From Acidobacteriota bacterium (GTDB lineage Bacteria; Acidobacteriota; Blastocatellia; Pyrinomonadales; Pyrinomonadaceae): DNA of 57,483 nt. The position numbers were made by a program, and so were the translations under genes. Positions 49,889 through 57,483 of this stretch are shown here, in pieces. The notes beneath the pieces were generated by a model that saw only the letters and a program-made list of their open reading frames with translations, searched no databases and was not told the origin of the DNA. The number at the start of each line of letters is the position of its first letter. Position 1 is the first letter of the stretch. The stretch lies in assembly GCA_018269075.1 (NCBI GenBank), contig JAFDVJ010000108.1, forward strand, positions 1 through 57,483. Direction: 5' to 3'.

Positions 49889-51406
49889 ATGCAGACTTTG
49901 GATTTGGTCATTATTTTCGGCTATTTGATCGGCATTACGCTGTTCGGCGTTTTGTATTCGGGCAAGCAGGAGACGACCGCCGACTATTTCGTCGGCGACC
50001 GGAGCGTGCCGTGGTGGGCGATCGCGATGTCGATCGTCGCGACCGAGACCTCGACGATCACCTTTATCTCGGTGCCCGGCATCGCCTTCGCGAAGAACGG
50101 CAATTTCGAGTTTCTGCAGCTCGTCTTCGGCTATATGCTCGGCCGCATCGTGATCTCGATGCTCTTTATCCCGATGTATTTCAAGGGCGAGCTCTTCACG
50201 GTCTACCAGCTGCTTGGCGACCGTTTCGGCAACAAGGTCAAGATGCTCGCGTCGTCGCTCTTCGTCGTGATGCGGAACATCGCCGACGGCATCCGGCTGC
50301 TGCTGACGGCGATCGTGCTGGCGGCCGTCTACACGGCGTTCGTACCGGATTCGAACCCGAATACGATCATCATCGGCTCGATCGTCCTGCTCGGCGTCGT
50401 GATGATCATTTTCACGTTTTACGGCGGAATGGAGGCGGTCATCTGGGTCGAGGTCGTCCAGCTCGCGATCTACATCGGCGGCGCGGTCGCGGCGGCCGTC
50501 GTCATCCTCAACCAGATCGACGGCGGAATGACGCAGGTGTTGAGCGTCGGCAGCCAGTTCAACAAGTTTCAGTTTCTCGATTTTTCGCTCAATTTAACGA
50601 AGACCTACACCTTCTGGGGCGGTCTGATCGGCGGCTGTTTTCTGACGATGTCGACGCACGGGACCGATCAGTATCTCGTCCAGCGCTATCTCTGCACCAA
50701 CAAGCCGTCGGCGGCGAGCGTCGCGCTGCTCTCGTCGGGCGCGGTCATTCTCGGCCAGTTCATCGGCTTTCTGTTCATCGGAGTCCTGCTGTTCGCCTAC
50801 TATCACCCGTTCGATCTGCCGCAGTACGCGCAGCTCGGCACGCCCGGCTCGCAGCTGCCGCTGACCTTTCCGTTCACCGGCGGCGATCAGGTCTTTCCGG
50901 ATTTCATCACCAAACATATGCCGTCCGGTCTGAGCGGCCTCGTCGTCGCGGCGATCTTCGCGGCGGCGCTCTCGAGCTCTCTGAATTCGATCGCCGCGAC
51001 CGCCGTCAACGATCTTTACCGGCCGTTCGCGCGCGACAAGTCCGACCGCCATCTGCTGCGCGTCGCGAGCGTCCTGACGGTCATCGTCGGGATCGTCCAG
51101 ATCGCCGTCGCGATCGCCGTCAAGGACGCCGGCCAGTCGGCGCTCAACCAGGCGCTCAGCGTCGCCGGTCTGATCAACGGGCCGATTCTCGGCGTCTTTC
51201 TCGTCGGAACCTTCATCAAAAGAGCGGGACAGATCGCCGCGCTCGCCGGGATGGCGGTCAGCATCGGCCTGATGCTGTATCTTTATTTCGGGACGAAGAT
51301 CGCCTTTCCGTGGTATCCGGTGGTCGGCAGCCTGACGACGCTCGCCGTCGCCTTCGTCACCAGTTTTTTCTTTGCAAGGGAAACCAATGAAGTTATCAAC
51401 GATTAA
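49889..51406 (+). CDS. Sodium/solute symporter (SSS family), likely amino-sugar importer
   Basis: 505 aa, about 13 hydrophobic segments. SSS family features: TTADYFVGDRSVPWWAIAMSIVATETSTITFISVPG near the N-terminus (TM1-2 substrate/Na+ region) and LSGLVVAAIFAAALSSSLNSIAA in TM8-9 (Na2-site Ser). Other SSS members carry sialic acid or sugars. Between murQ and nagZ, with which it overlaps by 20 bp, import of MurNAc and/or GlcNAc is likely. It replaces the MurP/NagE PTS of other bacteria, consistent with a cytoplasmic kinase in the same operon. Confidence 0.88.
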   Translation: MQTLDLVIIFGYLIGITLFGVLYSGKQETTADYFVGDRSVPWWAIAMSIVATETSTITFISVPGIAFAKNGNFEFLQLVFGYMLGRIVISMLFIPMYFKGELFTVYQLLGDRFGNKVKMLASSLFVVMRNIADGIRLLLTAIVLAAVYTAFVPDSNPNTIIIGSIVLLGVVMIIFTFYGGMEAVIWVEVVQLAIYIGGAVAAAVVILNQIDGGMTQVLSVGSQFNKFQFLDFSLNLTKTYTFWGGLIGGCFLTMSTHGTDQYLVQRYLCTNKPSAASVALLSSGAVILGQFIGFLFIGVLLFAYYHPFDLPQYAQLGTPGSQLPLTFPFTGGDQVFPDFITKHMPSGLSGLVVAAIFAAALSSSLNSIAATAVNDLYRPFARDKSDRHLLRVASVLTVIVGIVQIAVAIAVKDAGQSALNQALSVAGLINGPILGVFLVGTFIKRAGQIAALAGMAVSIGLMLYLYFGTKIAFPWYPVVGSLTTLAVAFVTSFFFARETNEVIND

Positions 51407-53216
51407 TTTATTTCTGGCCTTTATATTGATTTTCAACTCGCTCGCCGTCGCCGCGCCGCCGGCCGCCGGGCCGGCGCGCAAAAGGTTCGAGCCGTCGGAA
51501 AAATCATGGAAGGCGGCCGACAAAACGCTCAAAAAGATGTCGGTCGACGAAAAGGTCGGCCAGCTCATTCAGGTCGGCATCAACGCGCGCTTCGTCAATC
51601 AGGACAGCGAATTCTTTCAGGATCTCAAACGGCAGGTCGCCGACAACAAAATCGGCGGCATCATCCTTTTCGGCGCGCCGATCTACGAGACGGTCCATCT
51701 CGTCAACCGGATGCAGGAAAACGCCAAAATTCCGCTATTGATCGCGCTCGACGCGGAAACCGGCGTCGGGATGCGCTTTCAGGACGCCGCCAATTTTCCG
51801 TGGAATATGGCCGTCGCCGCGACCGGCAATCCCGATTACGCCTATAAAATGGGCGTCGTCACCGGCCGCGAAGCCAAGGCGATGGGCATTATGCAGGTCT
51901 ACGCGCCGGTCCTCGACGTCAACAACAACCCCGACAACCCGGTCATCAACGTCCGTTCCTACAGCGAGGACCCCGACACGGTCGCGCGGTTCGGAACGGC
52001 CTTTATGGAGGGCGTCCAGAGCGAGGGCGTGATCGCGACGGCCAAGCATTTTCCCGGTCACGGCGACACCAACGTCGATTCGCACCGCGGTCTGCCGATC
52101 ATCGACGTCTCGCGCGAGCGGCTCGACAAGCTGGAGCTCGTCCCGTTCAAAAGCGCGATCGACGCCGGCATTGCGTCGGTGATGGTCGCGCATATCGGGC
52201 TGCCGCAGATCGACCCGACCGAGGTCAAACCGATCAAGAACGCGCTCCGCGTCGAAACCGACGAGGAAGTCGCGACCGAAAACGCGACGATCCCGGCGAC
52301 GCTCTCGCCGAAGATCCAGACCGAGATCCTGCGGAAACAGCTCGGCTTCAAAGGATTGATCGTGACCGACGCGATGAGTATGAGCGGCCTGACGCAGTAT
52401 GTCACGCAGGAAGAAGCCGGCGTCGAGGCCTTTCTCGCGGGCTCCGATCTGCTCGAAAAGCCGGCCGACGCGGACGCGATGATCAAGGGGCTGCGCGAAG
52501 CCGTCAAATCGGGCCGCATCCCCGAAGCGCGGCTCGACGAGAGCGTCCGCAAGATCCTCGCGTGGAAATACGAACTGGGGCTCTTCAAACAGAAAATCAC
52601 GCCGCTCGACCAGATCGACCGGATCGTCTCGACAAAAGAAACGCACGCGCTTTCCGAGGAGATCGCGAACCGGGCGGTGACGCTCGTCAAAAACGACGAC
52701 AAGCTGCTCCCGCTCGACAAAACGAAGCGCGTTTTCGTGCTCGGCATCTCGAACGGCTTCGACGGCGAGCTGACCAGCTACGCGCTGACGAAATTTATGC
52801 GCGACAACTCGATCCGGTTCGGCGCGACTCTTTTGCAGGACAACTCGACGCCCGAGCAGTTTGCCCGCGCCCGCGAAGCCGCGAACCGCGCCGACGTCGT
52901 GATCGTCGCGATGTACGGCCGCGTCCGCTCGGGCCAGAAAAACAGCGTCGGCATCCCCGAGGCCGGCGCGGAGATCCTTCGCGACCTGATCGCGAAAAAC
53001 AAAAAGGTGATCGGCGTCAGTTTCGGCAACCCGTATATCCTGACCAGTTTTCCATCGCTTAAAACCTACGTCGTCGGCTACGGCGATATGCCGTCGCTCC
53101 AGCGCGCGGCCGTGCGATCGCTCTACGGGATGATCGACGTCACCGGCCGCCTGCCGATTTCCCTGCCCGGCCTCTACCCGCGCGGCACCGGCATCCAGAT
53201 GAAGGCCGCCAATTGA
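51387..53216 (+). CDS. nagZ: Secreted GH3 beta-N-acetylglucosaminidase
   Basis: 609 aa. Signal peptide (1-23, LAVAA) sends it out of the cytoplasm, as in B. subtilis NagZ and unlike E. coli NagZ. The GH3 N-domain has the NagZ signature KHFPGHGDT (220-228), general-acid loop His233 (DSH) and nucleophile Asp328 (IVTDAMSM). A second alpha/beta domain (about 420-600) also matches the two-domain Gram-positive form. It removes GlcNAc from muropeptides. The frame opens at a TTG 15 bp upstream, but ATG 51387 begins the signal peptide. It overlaps the symporter by 20 bp. Confidence 0.93.
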   Translation: MKLSTINLFLAFILIFNSLAVAAPPAAGPARKRFEPSEKSWKAADKTLKKMSVDEKVGQLIQVGINARFVNQDSEFFQDLKRQVADNKIGGIILFGAPIYETVHLVNRMQENAKIPLLIALDAETGVGMRFQDAANFPWNMAVAATGNPDYAYKMGVVTGREAKAMGIMQVYAPVLDVNNNPDNPVINVRSYSEDPDTVARFGTAFMEGVQSEGVIATAKHFPGHGDTNVDSHRGLPIIDVSRERLDKLELVPFKSAIDAGIASVMVAHIGLPQIDPTEVKPIKNALRVETDEEVATENATIPATLSPKIQTEILRKQLGFKGLIVTDAMSMSGLTQYVTQEEAGVEAFLAGSDLLEKPADADAMIKGLREAVKSGRIPEARLDESVRKILAWKYELGLFKQKITPLDQIDRIVSTKETHALSEEIANRAVTLVKNDDKLLPLDKTKRVFVLGISNGFDGELTSYALTKFMRDNSIRFGATLLQDNSTPEQFARAREAANRADVVIVAMYGRVRSGQKNSVGIPEAGAEILRDLIAKNKKVIGVSFGNPYILTSFPSLKTYVVGYGDMPSLQRAAVRSLYGMIDVTGRLPISLPGLYPRGTGIQMKAAN

Positions 53217-53221
53217 TCGAC

Positions 53222-53351
53222 GGAGCGCCGGCATCCTGCCGGCAATGAACGCGAAAGCGTTCAAACGGCGTTTGTTTATCCTGGTATTCCGGGTTAAAGA
53301 AACGCCGTTAGATTGCTCACGCAATCATTGCCGGCAGGATGCCGGCGTTCC
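53222..53351. repeat. 130-bp element with 27-bp inverted ends (REP/BIME-like)
   Basis: 53222-53248 and 53325-53351 are reverse complements at 26/27. Each end contains GCCGGCATCCTGCCGGC, itself a palindrome. It lies five bases after the nagZ stop and just before the convergent GNAT stop. Confidence 0.9.
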
Positions 53352-53352
53352 G

Positions 53353-54210
53353 TTAATAAAGAATCGACGCCAGAAAAGCGCCGCGCGGTTCCTGGTAAAT
53401 CCCGCGGCTCATCAGGGTCAGCGGCTGAATTATTCGCAGGCCGTTGTCCAGACACCAGCGCAGAACCGCCGCATTGCGCGTCGGCAGCAGAAAGCCGGCG
53501 CCCGGAAAGCTGTCGGCCGCGCCGATCAGCGCCTTCAGATCTTCGTTCGTTTCGGCGACCGTGTGGCCGAAATAGCTGAGGCCGGTCGTGTAGCCGGTGA
53601 TCCGGCCGCCGCGTTCGACGACCAAGCCCGCGCCCGGCGCGAGACCGGCCGGCAGATCGCCGCGCCGCGTGTGGCCGTGGACGCGAAAGGCGAGGTCGTC
53701 GCAGGCGGCGAAATCGTCGGCGGTCAGCGGACGGACGGCGAACCCTTCGATCGCGACCCGGAGCGGCGCGCCGTTGATCACCGAAAGCGGCTCGACCGGG
53801 TCGAACCCGAGCTTCGTGTAGAGCGCGAGCGAGCGGTTATGATAGGCGGCCTGCACGAGCCGGACCGACAGAAAACCCCGCTCGTCCGAGCGCCGGATGA
53901 CGTCTTCCATCAGCCGCCGGCCGATGGCCGCGTTCTGTGCGCGCGGATCGATCGTGATCGGCCCGACGCCCGACACCTGGCTGCCTTCCCACAAATAATT
54001 GCTGCCGACGATCTCGCCGTCGGTTTCGGCGACGACCGAATAGACGTCCGGATTGTTCAAAAGCATCGTCATCAACCCGGTCGCGACCTCCGCGTTCGGA
54101 AAATCTTCGGGAAAGTTATGCTGCCGGGCGATCGCCCGAAAAGCCTCGTAACAAATCTCGCCGGTCCTCGCGGCGTCGGCGGGCCGGCCCGCGCGTAAAA
54201 TCAAATTCAT
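53353..54210 (-). CDS. Double-domain GNAT acetyltransferase
   Basis: 285 aa. The first GNAT domain (about 4-140) has the acetyl-CoA loop region DPRAQNAAIGRRLM (x-x-GxG/A-like) and ARLYTKLGF-type end (LALYTKLGFDPVE). A second, weaker GNAT-like domain (about 155-285) ends with AVLRWCLDNGLRIIQPLTLM. Substrate unknown. ATG 54210 is preceded by AAGGAG at good spacing, so the longer frame is rejected. A perfect 10-bp dyad lies 110 bp upstream. Confidence 0.85.
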   Translation of the reverse strand: MNLILRAGRPADAARTGEICYEAFRAIARQHNFPEDFPNAEVATGLMTMLLNNPDVYSVVAETDGEIVGSNYLWEGSQVSGVGPITIDPRAQNAAIGRRLMEDVIRRSDERGFLSVRLVQAAYHNRSLALYTKLGFDPVEPLSVINGAPLRVAIEGFAVRPLTADDFAACDDLAFRVHGHTRRGDLPAGLAPGAGLVVERGGRITGYTTGLSYFGHTVAETNEDLKALIGAADSFPGAGFLLPTRNAAVLRWCLDNGLRIIQPLTLMSRGIYQEPRGAFLASILY

Positions 54211-54870
54211 CCCTGTGCTCCTTCCGGGCGGAACTATCGCCGCCCTCACCCTAAAACGCGTAAAATCAGACCCCAAAGTCTCAACCTTTGGATTTTCCCC
54301 GCCCGCCGCCCGTGAATAATTTGTAATACCTTTTGTGCGAAATGGTATTACAAGTTTCGACCGCCGAATCCCGTTCTTTTGCGGAAGTCCGGCATCGAAA
54401 TCGGACGCCGCCGGCCCGGCAATTTACCGCCGCCGATAATTTTTTTTCCGAACCGGGCATCCTCCGGGCCATAATTGATTTCAAACTAACTACTGCGTTT
54501 TTCTAAGTTTGGTGATCTTTGATCTTGGGCCGGTGAAAATGAAGCAAAGATCAAAGACCGAAGACCAAAGATCGAATTTGTTAATATTGTTAGTGAATGA
54601 ACTTATTGGAAAAAACGTCGATTCCGGCCGCGCTCGTTATTATTGTTCTTCCGCCAAACACACTAAAATCACTAAATTTCTTTCGTGTTTTTAGTGTGTT
54701 TAGTGGATAGTTTAAAAGCCGCTCGCCGGGTTCGCGCTCATTATTCGAGCAAGTGTTGTCACGCGCTATATGTACTTTGGTTCATTACTGTTAAGCGGAT
54801 TTATCTTATAATTTATCCGCGAAAATTCGCCGAATCCGCGTTCATCCGCGGCCTATTTCGTAATCGATTT
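54211..54870. other. 660-bp intergenic region
   Basis: No gene seen. Features: TTGTAATACC (54321-54330) mirrored by GGTATTACAA (54344-54353); AAAGATCAAAGACC words (54515-54572); a core CCGCCAAACACACTAAAA / TTTTTAGTGTGTTTAGTGG (54651-54706) related to the MITE centre and flanked by direct repeats CGCGCTCGTTATT (54629-54641) and CGCGCTCATTATT (54733-54745); ATCCGCG words before 54870. Confidence 0.75.
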
Positions 54871-56298
54871 ATGCTCAAACTTTTCAATCTCAACCGCCTT
54901 CCATTTCCCTGCTTCCTGATCTTTTTAATGCTGCTTTCAGCGAGCGCCGCCCGGGGCTGCTCCTGTGAACCGCCGCCGACGGTCGACAAGGAGCTGGCGC
55001 GCTCGGAAAACGTCGCCGTTTTCAAGATTCTGAGCGTGACCGGGAGCGGCGAAAACCAACGCTATCCGATGCTCGTCGAAAAGGTTTTCAAGGGCGCGCT
55101 GAAACCCGGCGAAACGGTCGTCTTCGGGCCCGGTTTTGCGTGTTCGTGGACGTTCGACAAGGACGACGAGGGCCGGGAGATGCTTTTTTACCTCGACGAG
55201 CGGCCGACCGGCGGCGAGCCGTGGATCGCCGGTTTCTGCCGGCGTTCGGGCGGGCTTCGCTCGACGGCGGCCGACCGGCTCTATCTCGAAAAGGAAAGCC
55301 GGATGCGCGGCCGCACGCGACTTTCCGGCGATTTGAACCGGCTCGTCGAGAATGCCTTCGCGGATGTTTTCAACTTCGAGCCGCTCGCCAGACGAAAGGT
55401 GCTCGTCGAGGGCCGCGGACGGCGTTTCGAGCTCGAAACCGACGAAAACGGCGTCTACGAAATCTATGATCTCAAGCCCGGCCGCTATCGCGTCACGCCG
55501 GAAAAGATCGACGGCCTCAAGCCCGGCGGCGAATCTTCGACCGAAGTCAAAATTACCGCCAGAAGCCACACCGAAGAGAATTTTCACTACGAGATCGACA
55601 ACCGGATCAGCGGCCGGGTATTTTCGCCCGACGGAAAACCGATGCAGAACGTCTGTCTCGATCTCGTCCCGCTCCAGACCGTGACGGCGAAAGTCTTCGG
55701 AAAAGCCTCCTGCACGAGTAAGGACGGCGTTTTCGCGATCGACGGCATACCCGAGGGCCGCTACTATCTGGCCGTCAACAAAAACGGCGAGCCCCGGCTT
55801 TCGGAGCCGTTCGGGACGTTTTACTATCCGAACGTCAGGGACCGCGAGGCGGCGGCCGTCTTCACCTTCGCGCCGAACGTTTTCGTCCGCGATCTGAAGA
55901 TCGTGCCGCCGGAGATGATCCCGGTCGTCACGATCGGCGGCCGGCTGACCTATCGCGACGGCCGGCCGGCGGCGGGCCAAACCGTTTATTTTCTGCGCGG
56001 CAAGGAAACCGCGAAGGGTTATCAGCTCGGCAATATCCTGTCCGACTACTATGTCAAAACCGACGCCGACGGCCGCTTCGCTTTTCGCACGCTCCGCGGT
56101 CAGGGCGGCGTCCTGCGAGGCGTTTTTTTCACTTATGCCGGCGAATACCCGAACTGTCCCGAGATCGACGCCCTGCTCAAACAGCCCGACGGCGACGGCC
56201 GGCATATCGACACCGACGATATCGCCTTCGACGCGGGCGTCGATCGAACCGACATCGAGCTCCGCTTCCCGTTCGCGGCCTGCCGGAAAACGAATTGA
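54871..56298 (+). CDS. Secreted protein with TIMP/NTR-like start and carboxypeptidase-regulatory domains
   Basis: 475 aa. Signal peptide (about 1-27, SAARG) then CSCEPPPTVDKEL, a Cys-x-Cys start like TIMP/netrin-type modules (about 28-160, Cys-paired). Three or four Ig-like CarboxypepD_reg-type repeats follow (about 190-250, 255-330, 355-440; e.g. ENGVYEIYDLKPGRYRV, KDGVFAIDGIPEGRYYL). Function unknown; it resembles acidobacterial surface proteins. ATG 54871 is chosen because the upstream frame runs through repeats. Confidence 0.8.
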   Translation: MLKLFNLNRLPFPCFLIFLMLLSASAARGCSCEPPPTVDKELARSENVAVFKILSVTGSGENQRYPMLVEKVFKGALKPGETVVFGPGFACSWTFDKDDEGREMLFYLDERPTGGEPWIAGFCRRSGGLRSTAADRLYLEKESRMRGRTRLSGDLNRLVENAFADVFNFEPLARRKVLVEGRGRRFELETDENGVYEIYDLKPGRYRVTPEKIDGLKPGGESSTEVKITARSHTEENFHYEIDNRISGRVFSPDGKPMQNVCLDLVPLQTVTAKVFGKASCTSKDGVFAIDGIPEGRYYLAVNKNGEPRLSEPFGTFYYPNVRDREAAAVFTFAPNVFVRDLKIVPPEMIPVVTIGGRLTYRDGRPAAGQTVYFLRGKETAKGYQLGNILSDYYVKTDADGRFAFRTLRGQGGVLRGVFFTYAGEYPNCPEIDALLKQPDGDGRHIDTDDIAFDAGVDRTDIELRFPFAACRKTN

Positions 56299-56353
56299 GC
56301 GTCTTCAACGCGACCGGCAATTGCCGCTCACGCCCGACGGGCTGTTATAAAAG

Positions 56354-56502
56354 TTTTGAGTTCCGCCTTCAGGCGGCATTCGCCGCACCCCGAAATCTTT
56401 CGTCGAGCGGCGAATGCCGCCTGAAGGCGGAACTCAAAACGATGAAGGCGGATCTCAAAACGATGAAAGCGGATCTCAAAACGATGAAGGCGGATCTCAT
56501 AA
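56354..56502. repeat. Perfect 33-bp inverted repeat plus three 21-bp units
   Basis: Arms 56354-56386 and 56407-56439 are exact reverse complements (contain CCGCCTTCAGGCGG dyads) around a 20-nt loop. Directly after come three 21-bp units CGATGAAGGCGGATCTCAAA plus A (56440-56460, 56461-56481, 56482-56502) whose end resembles the arm end. Confidence 0.93.
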
Positions 56503-56544
56503 TGGCTAGATAATCAGCCTGTCCCGTTCGATTTCACCGATTGA

Positions 56545-57483
56545 TTATTTCAAGTTTTCGCCTCCGGCAATAAAATCAATGTCCGCCGCATTATCCGCGA
56601 CGGTTATCACTTGCGGAGTAAATTGATACCGCTTTGAATTGACTTCGATGACGACCGTTTGCCCGACCGTCAGCTCGTCGAAACGGTAATAGCCGAACGT
56701 CGTGGTCCGTGTTGAAACCGTTTCGCCGTTCGCTTTCGTCAGATAAACGACGGCGTTTCTCAGTCCTGCGCCTTCGGCCGTCAAAACTCTGCCGCCGATT
56801 GAAACCGAAGCGGCGGTCGGCGCGAGCGGGGCATTGATGAAAATGAACACCGCGCCCTGATCGGCCGCCTGCGGCGAGAACGGGATGGAAACGGAAGCGT
56901 CCGAGAAGTTCGCGCCGACGATGATTTTGTCGCCGCTGATCGCCACGCTTCGGCCGAATCGGTCATCTGCCGCGCCGCCCGCACCGGTTAATTTCTGCTG
57001 CTGCGTCCAGGCTGCCTCGTTGCGGACGAAAACGTACGCCGAGCCCTGATCGGCGTTCGCGCCCACATCATCGAAATATGCGCCGATGACGACCGTGTTG
57101 CCGTCAATTGCCGCACTGCCGCCGAACTGGTCGCCGGCCGCGCCGTCCGATGCGGTTAATTTCGCCTGCGGCGTCCAGCTTACGCCGCTGCGGACAAAGA
57201 TATAAGCCGAACCCTGATCGGCGTTCGCGCCGACATCATCTGACTGCGCGCCGATGACAACCGTATCGCCGTTGATCGCCGCGCTGATGCCGAATAAGTC
57301 GTTGGCCGCGCCGTCCGATGCGGTTAATTTCGCCTGCGGCGTCCACGCTGCGCCATTGCGCGTGAAAACGTAGGCCGCGCCCTGATCGGCGTTCGCCCCG
57401 ACATCACCGGCATACGCGCCGATCACAACCGTGTCGCCGCTGATCGCCACACTGCTGCCGAATAAGTCGTTGGCCGCGCCGTC
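56545..57483 (-). CDS. FG-GAP repeat protein with C-terminal carboxypeptidase-regulatory domain (5' end outside window)
   Basis: Reading is open to the window end, so the N-terminus is missing. It shows at least three ~60-aa FG-GAP/integrin-alpha-like repeats (GDTVVIGAxxDDVGANADQGSAYVFxRxxxxWTPQAKLTASDGA split over each unit). A C-terminal Ig-like domain follows (about the last 90 residues: GGRVLTAEGAGLRNAVVYLTKANGE...GYYRFDELTVGQTVVIEV). Likely a secreted or surface beta-propeller protein; the repeats at DNA level are highly similar, suggesting recent expansion. Confidence 0.85.
   Translation of the reverse strand, partial: DGAANDLFGSSVAISGDTVVIGAYAGDVGANADQGAAYVFTRNGAAWTPQAKLTASDGAANDLFGISAAINGDTVVIGAQSDDVGANADQGSAYIFVRSGVSWTPQAKLTASDGAAGDQFGGSAAIDGNTVVIGAYFDDVGANADQGSAYVFVRNEAAWTQQQKLTGAGGAADDRFGRSVAISGDKIIVGANFSDASVSIPFSPQAADQGAVFIFINAPLAPTAASVSIGGRVLTAEGAGLRNAVVYLTKANGETVSTRTTTFGYYRFDELTVGQTVVIEVNSKRYQFTPQVITVADNAADIDFIAGGENLK

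Overview
The window looks like a chromosomal stretch from a GC-rich soil or freshwater bacterium of the Acidobacteriota, probably close to Blastocatellia/Pyrinomonadaceae. This is inference from gene content and style: two very large Oar-like TonB-dependent outer-membrane proteins with an N-terminal carboxypeptidase-regulatory domain, a subtilase ending in DYDGDGKTD-type FG-GAP repeats, and many short tandem words (GGATTTC heptamers, GGAAGTTTG 9-mers, GGCGCAAA words) packed against stop codons. The first ~1.7 kb (a double-domain KaiC-like ATPase and the 5' part of tadA) has a different codon flavour and none of these repeats. It may come from another organism (assembly chimera or transfer), with the junction inside tadA.

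Layout. 1-2.5 kb: KaiC-like ATPase (partial), tadA, tRNA-Ser(CGA), tRNA-Ser(GGA), 4.5S SRP RNA. 2.5-17.8 kb: a lipid/polyester region with a TetR regulator on a clear sigma70-type promoter, an Oar-like receptor, a secreted class-2 lipase, alpha/beta hydrolases, a KASIII-like enzyme lacking two usual catalytic residues, an FCP1-type HAD phosphatase, a long-chain acyl-CoA ligase, a minus-strand operon of a PhaE/PhaM-like protein and two PHA-synthase-like proteins (one Cys, one Ser nucleophile), and a spinster-like MFS transporter. Three sites of the form RAAC-N4-GTTC lie at the TetR, Oar and phaE/MFS promoters. 17.9-21.9 kb: dnaX (with an A10 slippery run), a small membrane protein, psd and pssA (phosphatidylethanolamine synthesis). 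22-25.9 kb (minus): a polysaccharide set of DegT aminotransferase, TPR protein and O-antigen ligase. 26.3-30.4 kb: a giant secreted subtilase. 31-33.8 kb: the heme ABC importer hmuTUV, bracketed by inverted copies of a 284-bp MITE-like element. 34.3-36 kb: nth, then repeats. 36-53.2 kb: an EamA transporter and a peptidoglycan-salvage locus. 53.3-57.5 kb: a double GNAT, a carboxypeptidase-regulatory-like protein and a partial FG-GAP protein.

The most coherent system is the salvage locus. On the minus strand are a LysR regulator, a secreted AmiE-like serine hydrolase fused to a NamZ-type exo-muramidase, an Oar-like receptor and nagA. Divergently, on the plus strand, are a BadF/MurK-like sugar kinase, a TonB-domain protein, murQ, a lipoprotein, an SSS-family symporter and a secreted nagZ. 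Together these would strip peptides from muropeptides, release MurNAc and GlcNAc outside the cytoplasm, import them by a symporter, phosphorylate them, and convert both to GlcN-6-P. This matches the Bacillus subtilis murQRP-amiE-nagZ-namZ logic, but with a kinase and symporter in place of the PTS and with amiE and namZ fused.

The repeat landscape is also unusual: three 284-bp elements with 24-bp terminal inverted repeats (two with 9-bp target duplications), three tandem arrays with 21-bp units, perfect inverted repeats of 33-44 bp, and repeat words that enter coding sequences at domain linkers and protein termini.
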